The position numbers were made by a program, and so were the translations under genes. Under the pieces are notes generated by a model, which saw only the letters and a program-made list of their open reading frames with translations, was not told where the DNA came from and did no database searches. A DNA stretch of 5,105 nucleotides from Bacteroidota bacterium (GTDB lineage Bacteria; Bacteroidota; Ignavibacteria; T3Sed10-11): NCBI GenBank assembly GCA_007128495.1, contig SKXH01000261.1:1-5105 (forward strand), written 5' to 3'. Below are positions 1 to 5,105 of the stretch, in pieces. Position 1 is the first letter of the stretch, and each line of letters begins with the position of its first letter.

Positions 1-3
1 GAA

Positions 4-9
4 AGAGGT
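4..9 (+). promoter_or_regulatory. Ribosome binding site of the oxidoreductase
   Basis: The purine-rich AGAGGT ends five bases before the ATG at 15. It is a good Shine-Dalgarno match and supports that start. The promoter lies outside the window. Confidence 0.7.
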
Positions 10-14
10 CACTC

Positions 15-1499
15 ATGAATCCTCAGTATGATATGGTGGTGATCGGGGGCGGATCGGCCGGATTGACGGGGTCGGGTATTGCCGCCTCTCTCGGTGCGAA
101 GACCGCAATGATCGAAGCGGCGAAACTCGGCGGAGATTGCACCTGGTACGGATGCGTGCCGAGCAAGGCACTCATCAAAGCGGCGAAGACCGCACGAACC
201 ATAAGTACCGCAGGGAAATACGGGTTAAAAGATACGACACCTAAATTCAACTTTGCCGACGTGATCCGGCGGATTCACACAACGCGTGAAGAAATATACG
301 AAGAAGCCGATGCCCCCCATCATTTTGAAAATCTGGGTATCGATGTTATTCACGGCCGCGCATCATTTGTGGATAAAAATACGGTGAAGCTTGAGAACGG
401 CGAATACGGCGGCAAGACGATTACCTCCCGTTTTTTTCTTATCGCAACAGGCAGTTCGCCCGTCGTTCCTTCGATAGAAGGCCTCCAGGACGTTCCTTAT
501 TTGACGAACGAAACAATCTTCGATCTTAAAGAACTACCCGAACATTTGATCGTTGTCGGTGCCGGCCCGATCGGTATGGAGATGGCACAATCCTTCAGGA
601 GATTCGGTTCGCAGGTGACGGTTATCGATTTTATGGATTCGATACTGATCCGGGACAATAATGAGTTGACGAAAATACTGCAGGAATCGTTATCGTGTGA
701 AGGTATCAAATTTGTGCTAAATAACGGTGTGAAGCAAGTGGAAAAGAAAAACGGATCTATCTCGGTCACGGTCGCAGGAAAAGAAGAGAAGAATAAAGCT
801 ACTATAAACGGCGATGCAATATTATTATCGGTCGGGAGAAAGCCGAATATTAACGGACTCAATCTCGAAGCGGCAGGAGTAGAGATAAAGCGATCCGGTA
901 TCGTGGTTAATGACCGGGGAAGAACATCGGTGAAAAATATTTATGCGTGCGGTGATGTCACGGGCAGCTTTCAGTTTACCCATATGTCTGAGCACACCGC
1001 GAAGGTTGCAGTGAGCAATGCGTTGTTAAAACTTCCCATGAAGATCGATACAAAATATGTACCCTGGTGTACGTATACCGATCCCGAGCTTGCACACGCA
1101 GGCGCTACGGAGAATGAATTACGGCAGAAAGGTGTATCGTTTGAAGTATATAAATTCCCCTATACAAAGGTCGACCGGGCGCTCATAGATCTCGAAACCA
1201 CCGGCTGGATAAAAGTATATGCAAAAAAATGGAACGGCAGAATACTCGGTGTCGATATTCTCGGTGCACACGCAGGCGATATGCTCGGCGAGTGGGTGCT
1301 TGCGTTAAAAAATAAGATCACACTCCGGCAAATGGCCGATACGATCCACCCGTATCCCACATACTCGCTCGGCAACCGCCGAGCTGCGGATCAATGGTAT
1401 GTGCGGAAGCAGTCGGTGATGATGGTAAAGTGGATACAACGAATTTTCGGTTATCGGGGGCCTTTACCGGATTTGAGCGATCCGGAAAGAATTGTATGA
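15..1499 (+). CDS. Mercuric-reductase-like FAD/NAD(P) disulfide oxidoreductase
   Basis: This is a 494-residue soluble flavoprotein of the class I pyridine nucleotide-disulfide oxidoreductases (lipoamide dehydrogenase, glutathione reductase, MerA), and it looks complete. Seen directly: an N-terminal FAD-binding GGGSAG (residues 11-16) with E34 at the end of the second strand; the redox-active CTWYGC pair C42/C47 followed by VPSK; a second dinucleotide fold GAGPIG (182-187) with acidic D205 at its strand end, which favours NADH over NADPH; the FAD-contacting ACGDVTG (D314); and a C-terminal dimerisation domain. In that domain the lipoamide dehydrogenase motif HxHPTxxE reads HPYPTYSL (445-452), so the catalytic His and Glu are replaced by Tyr and Leu. 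Tyr is also found there in MerA, but the C-terminal vicinal Cys pair that MerA uses to bind Hg(II) is absent, as is an N-terminal heavy-metal domain. It is therefore probably not a true mercuric reductase; its substrate is unknown. It is the only plus-strand gene and converges with the rest of the window. Confidence 0.93.
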   Translation: MNPQYDMVVIGGGSAGLTGSGIAASLGAKTAMIEAAKLGGDCTWYGCVPSKALIKAAKTARTISTAGKYGLKDTTPKFNFADVIRRIHTTREEIYEEADAPHHFENLGIDVIHGRASFVDKNTVKLENGEYGGKTITSRFFLIATGSSPVVPSIEGLQDVPYLTNETIFDLKELPEHLIVVGAGPIGMEMAQSFRRFGSQVTVIDFMDSILIRDNNELTKILQESLSCEGIKFVLNNGVKQVEKKNGSISVTVAGKEEKNKATINGDAILLSVGRKPNINGLNLEAAGVEIKRSGIVVNDRGRTSVKNIYACGDVTGSFQFTHMSEHTAKVAVSNALLKLPMKIDTKYVPWCTYTDPELAHAGATENELRQKGVSFEVYKFPYTKVDRALIDLETTGWIKVYAKKWNGRILGVDILGAHAGDMLGEWVLALKNKITLRQMADTIHPYPTYSLGNRRAADQWYVRKQSVMMVKWIQRIFGYRGPLPDLSDPERIV

Positions 1500-1554
1500 A
1501 AGTAAGGAATACGGGTTTGGTTGAATGAATGGATGCCTGATTGAGAGAGTACAT

Positions 1555-1620
1555 CCTGATATTCTTTCCCATACTCGGGTCGAAATTAACAAGATAGATA
1601 CACCCGAATTTTATATCCAT
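1555..1620 (-). pseudogene. MazF/PemK-type toxin, N-terminal remnant
   Basis: The minus-strand ATG at 1620 begins a reading of about 22 residues containing IYLVNFDPSMG and then KNIR. This is the characteristic opening of MazF/PemK endoribonuclease toxins (typically G-x-IYLVNFDPS-x-G-x-E-IR-KTRP). After R22 the resemblance stops. The frame runs through unrelated residues, though a TKPVFLT around 1501-1521 could be a distorted remnant of the KTRP-x-LV strand, and then enters antisense of the oxidoreductase gene. The rest of the ~110-residue toxin, including its C-terminal RNase core, is missing, so no active toxin can be made. It begins three bases after the stop codon of the antitoxin-like remnant, the usual antitoxin-toxin order, and has no Shine-Dalgarno of its own. 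The toxin assignment rests on one short motif. Confidence 0.6.
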
Positions 1621-1623
1621 TTT

Positions 1624-1719
1624 TTATTTTAATGATCGATAATACTCTAATTCTTTTTTGGTAAGGTAATCTTCACTAATATCGTGTACTGCGGATTGTT
1701 CAATGTCAGAGATATCTAC
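1624..1719 (-). pseudogene. Antitoxin-like gene, C-terminal remnant
   Basis: Minus-strand codons encode VDISDIEQSAVHD, then a charged tail with EDYLTKKELEYY, ending at TAA (1626-1624). The acidic, helical tail and the position three bases before a MazF-like start fit the toxin-binding C-terminus of a small antitoxin. There is no start codon: the frame continues upstream without ATG into sequence copied from the epimerase gene and hits in-frame stops just past 1800. The DIExSAV stretch also occurs at the end of the N-terminal antitoxin fragment near 3039-3071; over 33 bases the two agree at about 23. The family was not identified by name; the antitoxin role is inferred from layout. Confidence 0.55.
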
Positions 1720-1748
1720 ACTGTAAATTGTTCGAGCAAATATTGAAG

Positions 1749-1784
1749 TAGCATGACGGGAGAGACCGATATCGGTGCACGTAT
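1749..1784 (-). repeat. 36-bp copy of an internal epimerase segment
   Basis: These 36 bases match 3439-3474 in the same orientation at 34 of 36 positions (differences at 1763 and 1772). In the epimerase frame the copy reads RAPISVSPVML against RAPLSVPPVML of the intact gene. Weaker similarity seems to continue toward 1738 if a seven-base gap is allowed. It lies directly upstream of the antitoxin C-terminal remnant. It is best explained as the last surviving piece of a second epimerase copy. Confidence 0.8.
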
Positions 1785-1789
1785 ACGTG
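1765..1789. other. Two adjacent 12-bp perfect palindromes
   Basis: ACCGATATCGGT (1765-1776) and CACGTATACGTG (1778-1789) are each perfectly self-complementary and separated by a single base. The first overlaps the epimerase-derived repeat, where the corresponding intact-gene sequence is not a perfect palindrome. They could form short cruciforms or be a dimeric-protein binding site, or could be accidental. No promoter is evident beside them. Confidence 0.4.
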
Positions 1790-1834
1790 ATCGTGAATTC
1801 CTTTTGTTAATTTATTTACGCAGCTTTCTTCTTA

Positions 1835-3010
1835 TCACCTGGGAAATAGCCAGACTGCGTCGCTGTCGTCAAACGGGCTGTCGGTTAGATTTTTGTTGCC
1901 GGAGCCGTCGACGTTGACAACATACACGTCTAACGGGAGTCTGCGACTGGTGTATGCTATTTTTTTGCCGTCCGGCGACCAACCGTTGAAGATCGTCGGA
2001 TGATCAGTTAAGCGTGTGAGTTCCGAGCCGTCCGCGGTAATGATGTACGTACCCCACTCATCGGCTACGCCATCCCGGTCAAATGCAATAAGGGTACCGT
2101 CAGGCGACCAAGGATTGTATTCGAATTCGGTGAGGGTTCCGCCTCGTGTGCCGGGCAGCCAGTCATTCCCGGAATGGTCAGTCAGCGGTTGTACTCCCGA
2201 ACCGTCGGCATTCATGAGATACAGTCGCCGTCTTCCGTCCCGCTCGCTGATGAACGCTACCTTAGATCCGTCCGGCGACCAGGCAGGGGAGTGATTGCCC
2301 GGAGTATCAAACAAGGGACCAACGCCGCTGCCGTCCGCATTCACAATATAAACGTGAATTTCCCACGCTCCGTCGACAAAACCCGCTGTTTCGAAAACAA
2401 CCCGACCGTCCGGCGACCAGCCGATCACCTTCACATTATCAAGCAGATTGTCGCCGAGTGTATGTGATACGTTTTGCGGATCGCTTCCGTCGGCATTCAT
2501 GACGTATACATCGTAGAGGCCCGAGTAAATGCCTATCGAGCGATTTTCTCTATTCGTTGCAAAAGCGATACGGTTGCCGTCCGGCGACCAACGCGGCCAT
2601 GCATTACTCCGGTCATCGGCATCTATATTCTGGTTCGTGAGCCGGGTCAGATTTGATCCGTCAGTATTCATCATCCAGATATCGGCACCAGTACGTGAGC
2701 TTGAAAATACTATTCTATTTCCATCGGGCGACAGACTCAGATGACCGTACAACCAGGCGGGGTGATGGGTCAGATTTTCTACGGCGGCGCCGTGTTCGTT
2801 CATCCGATATATCTCTTTCATCGGTCTGCCGAGATCGTCTGTTGCGCCGTCGCGGGTGCTGAGGAATAGAAGCTGTTGTATCAGCTCTTCAGCCGGATCT
2901 ACCGACTGATCGGTACAAGAGGCAAAGAAGAGCACCAACATGGCGGCAAGAATAGTGCGGGTGAAACTTCGCCACGCCGGAGTATACCGATAATTTAAAG
3001 AAACACTCAT
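1835..3010 (-). CDS. TolB/PD40-type beta-propeller lipoprotein
   Basis: This is a 391-residue exported protein. The N-terminus has arginines (R8, R14, R18), a hydrophobic stretch from I20 to A30 and a lipobox-like FASC, so C32 is the probable lipidated residue after signal peptidase II cleavage. The mature protein is a run of PD40/TolB propeller repeats: SPDG at residues 94, 142, 199, 245, 302 and 345, usually preceded by W and followed by a hydrophobic strand such as RIAF, and alternating with seven [MVI]N-x-DG-like turns (70, 114, 171, 223, 266, 324, 365). The pattern fits a six-bladed propeller whose last strand pairs with the first. Known relatives are TolB and DPP4/DUF5050-like sensor or scaffold domains; no protease, kinase or OmpA domain is attached, so its binding partner is unknown. 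Lipid-anchored location at the cell envelope is inferred. Sampled stretches are richer in GC than the flanking genes, partly from the repeated Pro-Asp-Gly codons. It is probably transcribed alone from just upstream. Confidence 0.9.
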   Translation of the reverse strand: MSVSLNYRYTPAWRSFTRTILAAMLVLFFASCTDQSVDPAEELIQQLLFLSTRDGATDDLGRPMKEIYRMNEHGAAVENLTHHPAWLYGHLSLSPDGNRIVFSSSRTGADIWMMNTDGSNLTRLTNQNIDADDRSNAWPRWSPDGNRIAFATNRENRSIGIYSGLYDVYVMNADGSDPQNVSHTLGDNLLDNVKVIGWSPDGRVVFETAGFVDGAWEIHVYIVNADGSGVGPLFDTPGNHSPAWSPDGSKVAFISERDGRRRLYLMNADGSGVQPLTDHSGNDWLPGTRGGTLTEFEYNPWSPDGTLIAFDRDGVADEWGTYIITADGSELTRLTDHPTIFNGWSPDGKKIAYTSRRLPLDVYVVNVDGSGNKNLTDSPFDDSDAVWLFPR

Positions 3011-3016
3011 GGTAGT

Positions 3017-3023
3017 ACCTCCT
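3017..3023 (-). promoter_or_regulatory. Strong Shine-Dalgarno of the lipoprotein gene
   Basis: On the minus strand AGGAGGT sits six bases before the ATG at 3010. It fixes the lipoprotein start and lies immediately beyond the point where antitoxin similarity ends in the upstream fragment. Confidence 0.85.
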
Positions 3024-3038
3024 GTTTATTTTATAAAT

Positions 3039-3185
3039 TACTGCAGATTTTTCGATATCTTCTTTATCAACATTATCGCCGGGCTCCTGCTCTCTGATTA
3101 CAAGTAATTTATCAATTTTTTCCAATTCGACCGAATCTTCCAGTCTTATCGTGTTTCCGTCAAAATATGCTTTTATTGATTTCAT
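3039..3185 (-). pseudogene. Antitoxin-like gene, N-terminal remnant
   Basis: From the ATG at 3185 the minus strand reads MKSIKAYFDGNTIRLED, then VELEKIDKLLVIREQEP and ends in a recognisable DKEDIEKSAV near residue 49. The opening pattern (MK-x-I-x-A-x-FDG-x-T-I-x-LE-x-x-VEL, then a hydrophobic LLVI strand) resembles the small beta-stranded antitoxins found ahead of VapC/MazF/RelE toxins. No native stop follows: the frame runs on through the lipoprotein's Shine-Dalgarno and coding start in a different frame to 2889, giving a nonsense tail, so the true C-terminus has been lost. No toxin gene follows. There is no clear Shine-Dalgarno before 3185, and the gap to the epimerase stop is 46 bases. 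An alternative is that the 98-codon open frame is really made as a chimeric protein overlapping the lipoprotein gene; I consider that less likely. Confidence 0.55.
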
Positions 3186-3231
3186 AATATAATAAAATAC
3201 AAATGTGCAGTATTTTTTACAAATTATCGAC

Positions 3232-4206
3232 TCATTTTCCCATTTTCTCCATCTCATACGATAGCGTTTCTTTTAACCCTATCTCTAATGAACGCGGATT
3301 GTACCCCAACTCACGTCTGGCTTTGCTATTATCGCCTAAATACGTGACGCCGGCCTGCACACGCAGAGATTCTGAAGTATACATATCCGGCAGCGGAATT
3401 ATTTTCTCAATAAATGAAGTCAATACGGAAGTCATCTTTAGCATGACGGGAGGGACCGATAACGGTGCACGTATGCCGGTTATATCCCGGGCTATTGCAA
3501 AAGCTTCGATTACCTTGTGTTTAGGACCTGCAATTATATAGGTGTTTCCGATTTTCCCTTTTTCATATGCGAGAATATGTGCTTCTGCAATGTCGTCAAC
3601 ATGTGCCCAGCAAAACGCCGACTTTTTGGGTATAACCGGCAGCTTCCGCTTCAGGTACATACGAAACGCTTCATCGCTCATGCTGGTGCCGTTCGGTCCG
3701 TAGACTAAACCGGGCATCACGATCACCAAGGGCAGACCGTCTTCGATAAATTGCAGGGCGATATCGTGTGCTTCGGCTTTGGTGCGATCGTATTCGCTGA
3801 TATGTTTACCGGTGAAACGGTAACTTTCATCGTACACGCTTCCTTTGGTATCCGAATTGACTGCGAGTGTACTGGTATACACTCCTTTCGGGACTTCGAG
3901 TTCCTTCATCAATTCTAAAACGTTGCGGGTCCCGTCAACGTTAATTTTTTGTCCGGGAGTTTTATCCCGTACGCCTATTTTGTACCAGCCGGCTACGTGA
4001 AATACGCCGTCGCATCCTTCCATAGCCGAACGCATGCTTTCTTTGTCGGTAACGTCACCCTCTGCGACTGTAATCCCGATTTCCCGCAAGGGTATTGCTT
4101 TTTCAGGATTTCGCACAAGGGCGATCACTTCATGGCTGCGATCCCGCAGCATAGCGGCTAATCTGCCACCGACAAATCCCGTGGCGCCGGTGAGAAAATA
4201 TTTCAT
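3232..4206 (-). CDS. NAD(P)-dependent epimerase/reductase, extended SDR
   Basis: This 324-residue protein is a complete extended short-chain dehydrogenase/reductase, of the NAD-dependent epimerase or dihydroflavonol-4-reductase-like type. Seen in sequence: N-terminal Rossmann TGATGFVG (6-13); R32 at the end of strand two, which suggests NADP(H); GDVTD with D51 near the adenine; HVAGW (70-74); INVDGT with N89; a strand ending TST (111-113) supplying the catalytic Ser/Thr; and YDRTK with Y139 and K143 as the catalytic pair. PGLVYGPNGTS (around 165) is the usual substrate-side loop, and the C-terminal 100 residues vary as expected for substrate specificity. Substrate unknown; nucleotide sugars, hydroxysteroids or flavonoid-like ketones are all handled by relatives. 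A GGGAG lies about eight bases before ATG 4206, whose first bases overlap the stop of the broken upstream gene (ATGA). This suggests past translational coupling with that gene. Confidence 0.92.
   Translation of the reverse strand: MKYFLTGATGFVGGRLAAMLRDRSHEVIALVRNPEKAIPLREIGITVAEGDVTDKESMRSAMEGCDGVFHVAGWYKIGVRDKTPGQKINVDGTRNVLELMKELEVPKGVYTSTLAVNSDTKGSVYDESYRFTGKHISEYDRTKAEAHDIALQFIEDGLPLVIVMPGLVYGPNGTSMSDEAFRMYLKRKLPVIPKKSAFCWAHVDDIAEAHILAYEKGKIGNTYIIAGPKHKVIEAFAIARDITGIRAPLSVPPVMLKMTSVLTSFIEKIIPLPDMYTSESLRVQAGVTYLGDNSKARRELGYNPRSLEIGLKETLSYEMEKMGK
3439..3474 (-). repeat. Parent copy of the 36-bp direct repeat
   Basis: This segment inside the epimerase gene encodes IRAPLSVPPVML and recurs at 1749-1784 with two mismatches in the same orientation. 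Because it is in frame within an intact gene, it is taken as the source and the other as the copy. Confidence 0.8.
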
Positions 4207-4511
4207 TTAATCAATCTCCCGAGGTTATTCAAAACCATTTCCAGTTCCTCCGGCTTACCGGTTCCGATAAGCAATAACATATGTTTCGAGTCGAACGGTG
4301 CGAATGAACACAACAAGTAAAATTACGAGACCAGTTGCGATTATTAATCCCGTATCACTGACAGGGTTATTACCGAAGGGTTCACCTGTAAGTATTTGTT
4401 TGTACATACCATAAAAAAGAATGCCGTAAGAACGAGCATGAGCACCCATAGCCACCATTGTGTGATCCGTTGTCGCTCGTAAAAGAGGATTTGGTCATGT
4501 GCAGATTTCAT
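4203..4511 (-). pseudogene. DUF6141-like membrane protein, frameshifted and internally deleted
   Basis: The pieces of one small membrane protein are spread over three frames. From ATG 4511 the first frame gives MKSAHDQILFYERQRITQWWLW and a hydrophobic segment; a TTG at 4544 is a possible but less likely start. At the six-base A run 4413-4418 (T on the coding strand) the homology shifts frame and continues as FYGMYKQILTGEPFGNNPVSDTG, then a second membrane segment GLIIATGLVILLVVFI and RLET (4282-4293). One extra T would rejoin these. After RLET this frame stops at 4257-4255. The third frame from about 4280 encodes MLLLIGTGKPEELEMVLNNL and ends at TGA 4205-4203. As I recall the family, members have RQWWLW, KPFGDNP, two TM helices and a C-terminal LLIGTQKPEEL motif, with roughly 75 residues between the second helix and that motif; those are missing here. 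The order of the pieces is right, so this is one gene broken by a deletion plus a 1-base shift. Its function is unknown. Confidence 0.7.
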
Positions 4512-4616
4512 ACGATATGTCCGCCATACATGTATTGAGTACAAATTTTTCCGGGTTCATTAGTTTTTACCAACTCAAATTCGGAATGTTTATGTAATCC
4601 ACTAAGGTAATACAAG
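4512..4616. other. Intergenic spacer between the SRAP gene and the DUF6141-like pseudogene
   Basis: This AT-rich 105-base spacer follows the SRAP stop on the minus strand. I see no strong hairpin with a T tract and no clear -35/-10 pair. A minus-strand GGCGGA about eight bases before 4511 could be the Shine-Dalgarno of the broken gene. The SRAP gene and the epimerase could be co-transcribed through it. Confidence 0.4.
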
Positions 4617-5105
4617 TTACTCAACCTTCTGAATAACCTGCGGCGAATTATTTTTCGGTGAATTTACCATACGTGAAACTTCATATGCGTCCATCTCTTT
4701 TTCGGGATAGGGTTTCAGTAACGGTAAGACTCGATGTTCGTCCTGCACTTCACGATTTAACCATATATCAATGTGGTCTCGAGGGAGTATGACCGGCATT
4801 CGGTTGTGTATCTTCTCCATAAATTTATTCGGCTCGGTTGTTATAATTGTGCAGGTTGAGACTTTTTTCCCTTCGGGAGAAGTCCACGTATCCCAAAGAC
4901 CGGCAAATACAAACGGCTTTTGATCTTTTAAGAATATATACATCGGTATTTTTTGTTTGCCTTCTTTTTTCCATTCATAGAACCCATCGGCGACGATCAG
5001 ACACCGTTTACGACGGACGGGATGTTTGAAGCTCGGTTTTTCGGCGAGAGTTTCTGCCCGTGCATTGATCATCCGGTTACCGATCTTCGGATCTTTCGAC
5101 CAGGA
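4617..5105 (-). CDS. SRAP domain protein (YedK/HMCES-like), N-terminus outside window
   Basis: This is the C-terminal ~162 residues of an SOS-response-associated peptidase family (SRAP) protein. Members form a thiazolidine crosslink between Cys2 and an abasic site in single-stranded DNA, shielding it during replication. The frame is open to the window edge (reading SWSKDPKIGNR before the internal Met at 5072), so that Met is not the start. The first ~70 residues, including Cys2, lie beyond 5105. Visible family hallmarks are MINARAET, with the conserved Asn (5064-5066) and Arg that hold the DNA; ADGFYEW, with the catalytic Glu at 4974-4976; FAGLWDTW; and TTEPN followed by IHNRMPVIL, with the active-site His at 4806-4808. 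The tail after about 4720 is variable. All active-site residues that can be seen are intact, so the gene is likely functional. No LexA-type box can be checked, because the promoter is outside. Confidence 0.93.
   Translation of the reverse strand, partial: SWSKDPKIGNRMINARAETLAEKPSFKHPVRRKRCLIVADGFYEWKKEGKQKIPMYIFLKDQKPFVFAGLWDTWTSPEGKKVSTCTIITTEPNKFMEKIHNRMPVILPRDHIDIWLNREVQDEHRVLPLLKPYPEKEMDAYEVSRMVNSPKNNSPQVIQKVE

Noticed and set aside
497..862. Minus-strand open frame of 121 codons inside the oxidoreductase
   Set aside because: It is antisense to a well-supported conserved gene, with no family features and no plausible start context.
15..1499. Naming the plus-strand gene merA
   Set aside because: The C-terminal Hg-binding cysteines and any mer operon partners (merR, merT, merP) are absent from the window.
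1574..1609. Possible terminator hairpin TCGGGT...ACCCGA after the oxidoreductase
   Set aside because: The stem is only about six bases with a loop of more than 20 bases and no proper T tract, and it falls inside the toxin remnant.
1969..2733. Recurring short sequence around CCGTCCGGCGACCA that looks like a DNA repeat array
   Set aside because: Spacing is irregular and each copy is in frame as the W-SPDG motif of the propeller, so it reflects protein repeats, not CRISPR or a tandem DNA element.
2016..2862. Several plus-strand open frames of 60-97 codons opposite the lipoprotein gene
   Set aside because: They mirror the repeated Pro-Asp-Gly codons of the propeller, lack ribosome sites and show no recognisable domains.
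2889..3257. Minus-strand open frame of 122 codons covering the epimerase end to the lipoprotein start
   Set aside because: Its first 24 codons are antisense-frame reading of the epimerase tail and its last ~45 overlap the lipoprotein start in another frame. Only the part from the ATG at 3185 to about 3039 resembles a protein.
4535..4578. Inverted repeat TTGAGT...ACTCAA in the spacer before the DUF6141-like pseudogene
   Set aside because: A six-base stem with a 32-base loop is too weak for a terminator or a credible structure.

Overview
The window reads as a chromosomal segment of a bacterium of moderate GC content. The PD40-rich lipoprotein, the remnant of a DUF6141-like membrane protein and the mercuric-reductase-like flavoprotein ending in DPERIV are all compatible with the Bacteroidota/FCB superphylum or a related lineage. 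That placement is an inference from family recall; no marker gene is present.

Layout. One gene is on the plus strand: a complete pyridine nucleotide-disulfide oxidoreductase of the MerA/lipoamide dehydrogenase type (15-1499). Everything else is on the minus strand and converges on it. Read in transcription order from the right edge, these are: an SRAP (YedK/HMCES) protein whose N-terminus lies outside the window (4617-5105); a broken two-TM protein resembling DUF6141 (4203-4511), whose last codons overlap the next start; an intact extended SDR / NAD(P)-dependent epimerase-reductase (3232-4206); an N-terminal piece of a small antitoxin-like gene (3039-3185); a complete TolB/PD40 beta-propeller lipoprotein (1835-3010); and a scrap-heap (about 1555-1784) holding a 36-bp copy of part of the epimerase gene, the C-terminal piece of an antitoxin-like gene, and the first ~22 codons of a MazF/PemK-type toxin.

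How it fits together. No dedicated multi-gene pathway is visible: the intact genes are redox metabolism, a sugar/alcohol-type dehydrogenase, a surface propeller and an abasic-site DNA repair protein. The main interest is genome decay and rearrangement. The two antitoxin pieces are complementary and overlap at a shared DIExSAV motif. They lie on either side of the lipoprotein gene, and a near-identical 36-bp direct repeat marks the same two places. The simplest reading is that an [epimerase - antitoxin - toxin] unit was once duplicated, then trimmed, with the lipoprotein gene sitting between the copies. Separately, the DUF6141-like gene carries both a frameshift at a six-base homopolymer and an internal deletion. 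I see no convincing new defence or mobile system, no RNA genes and no CRISPR array.
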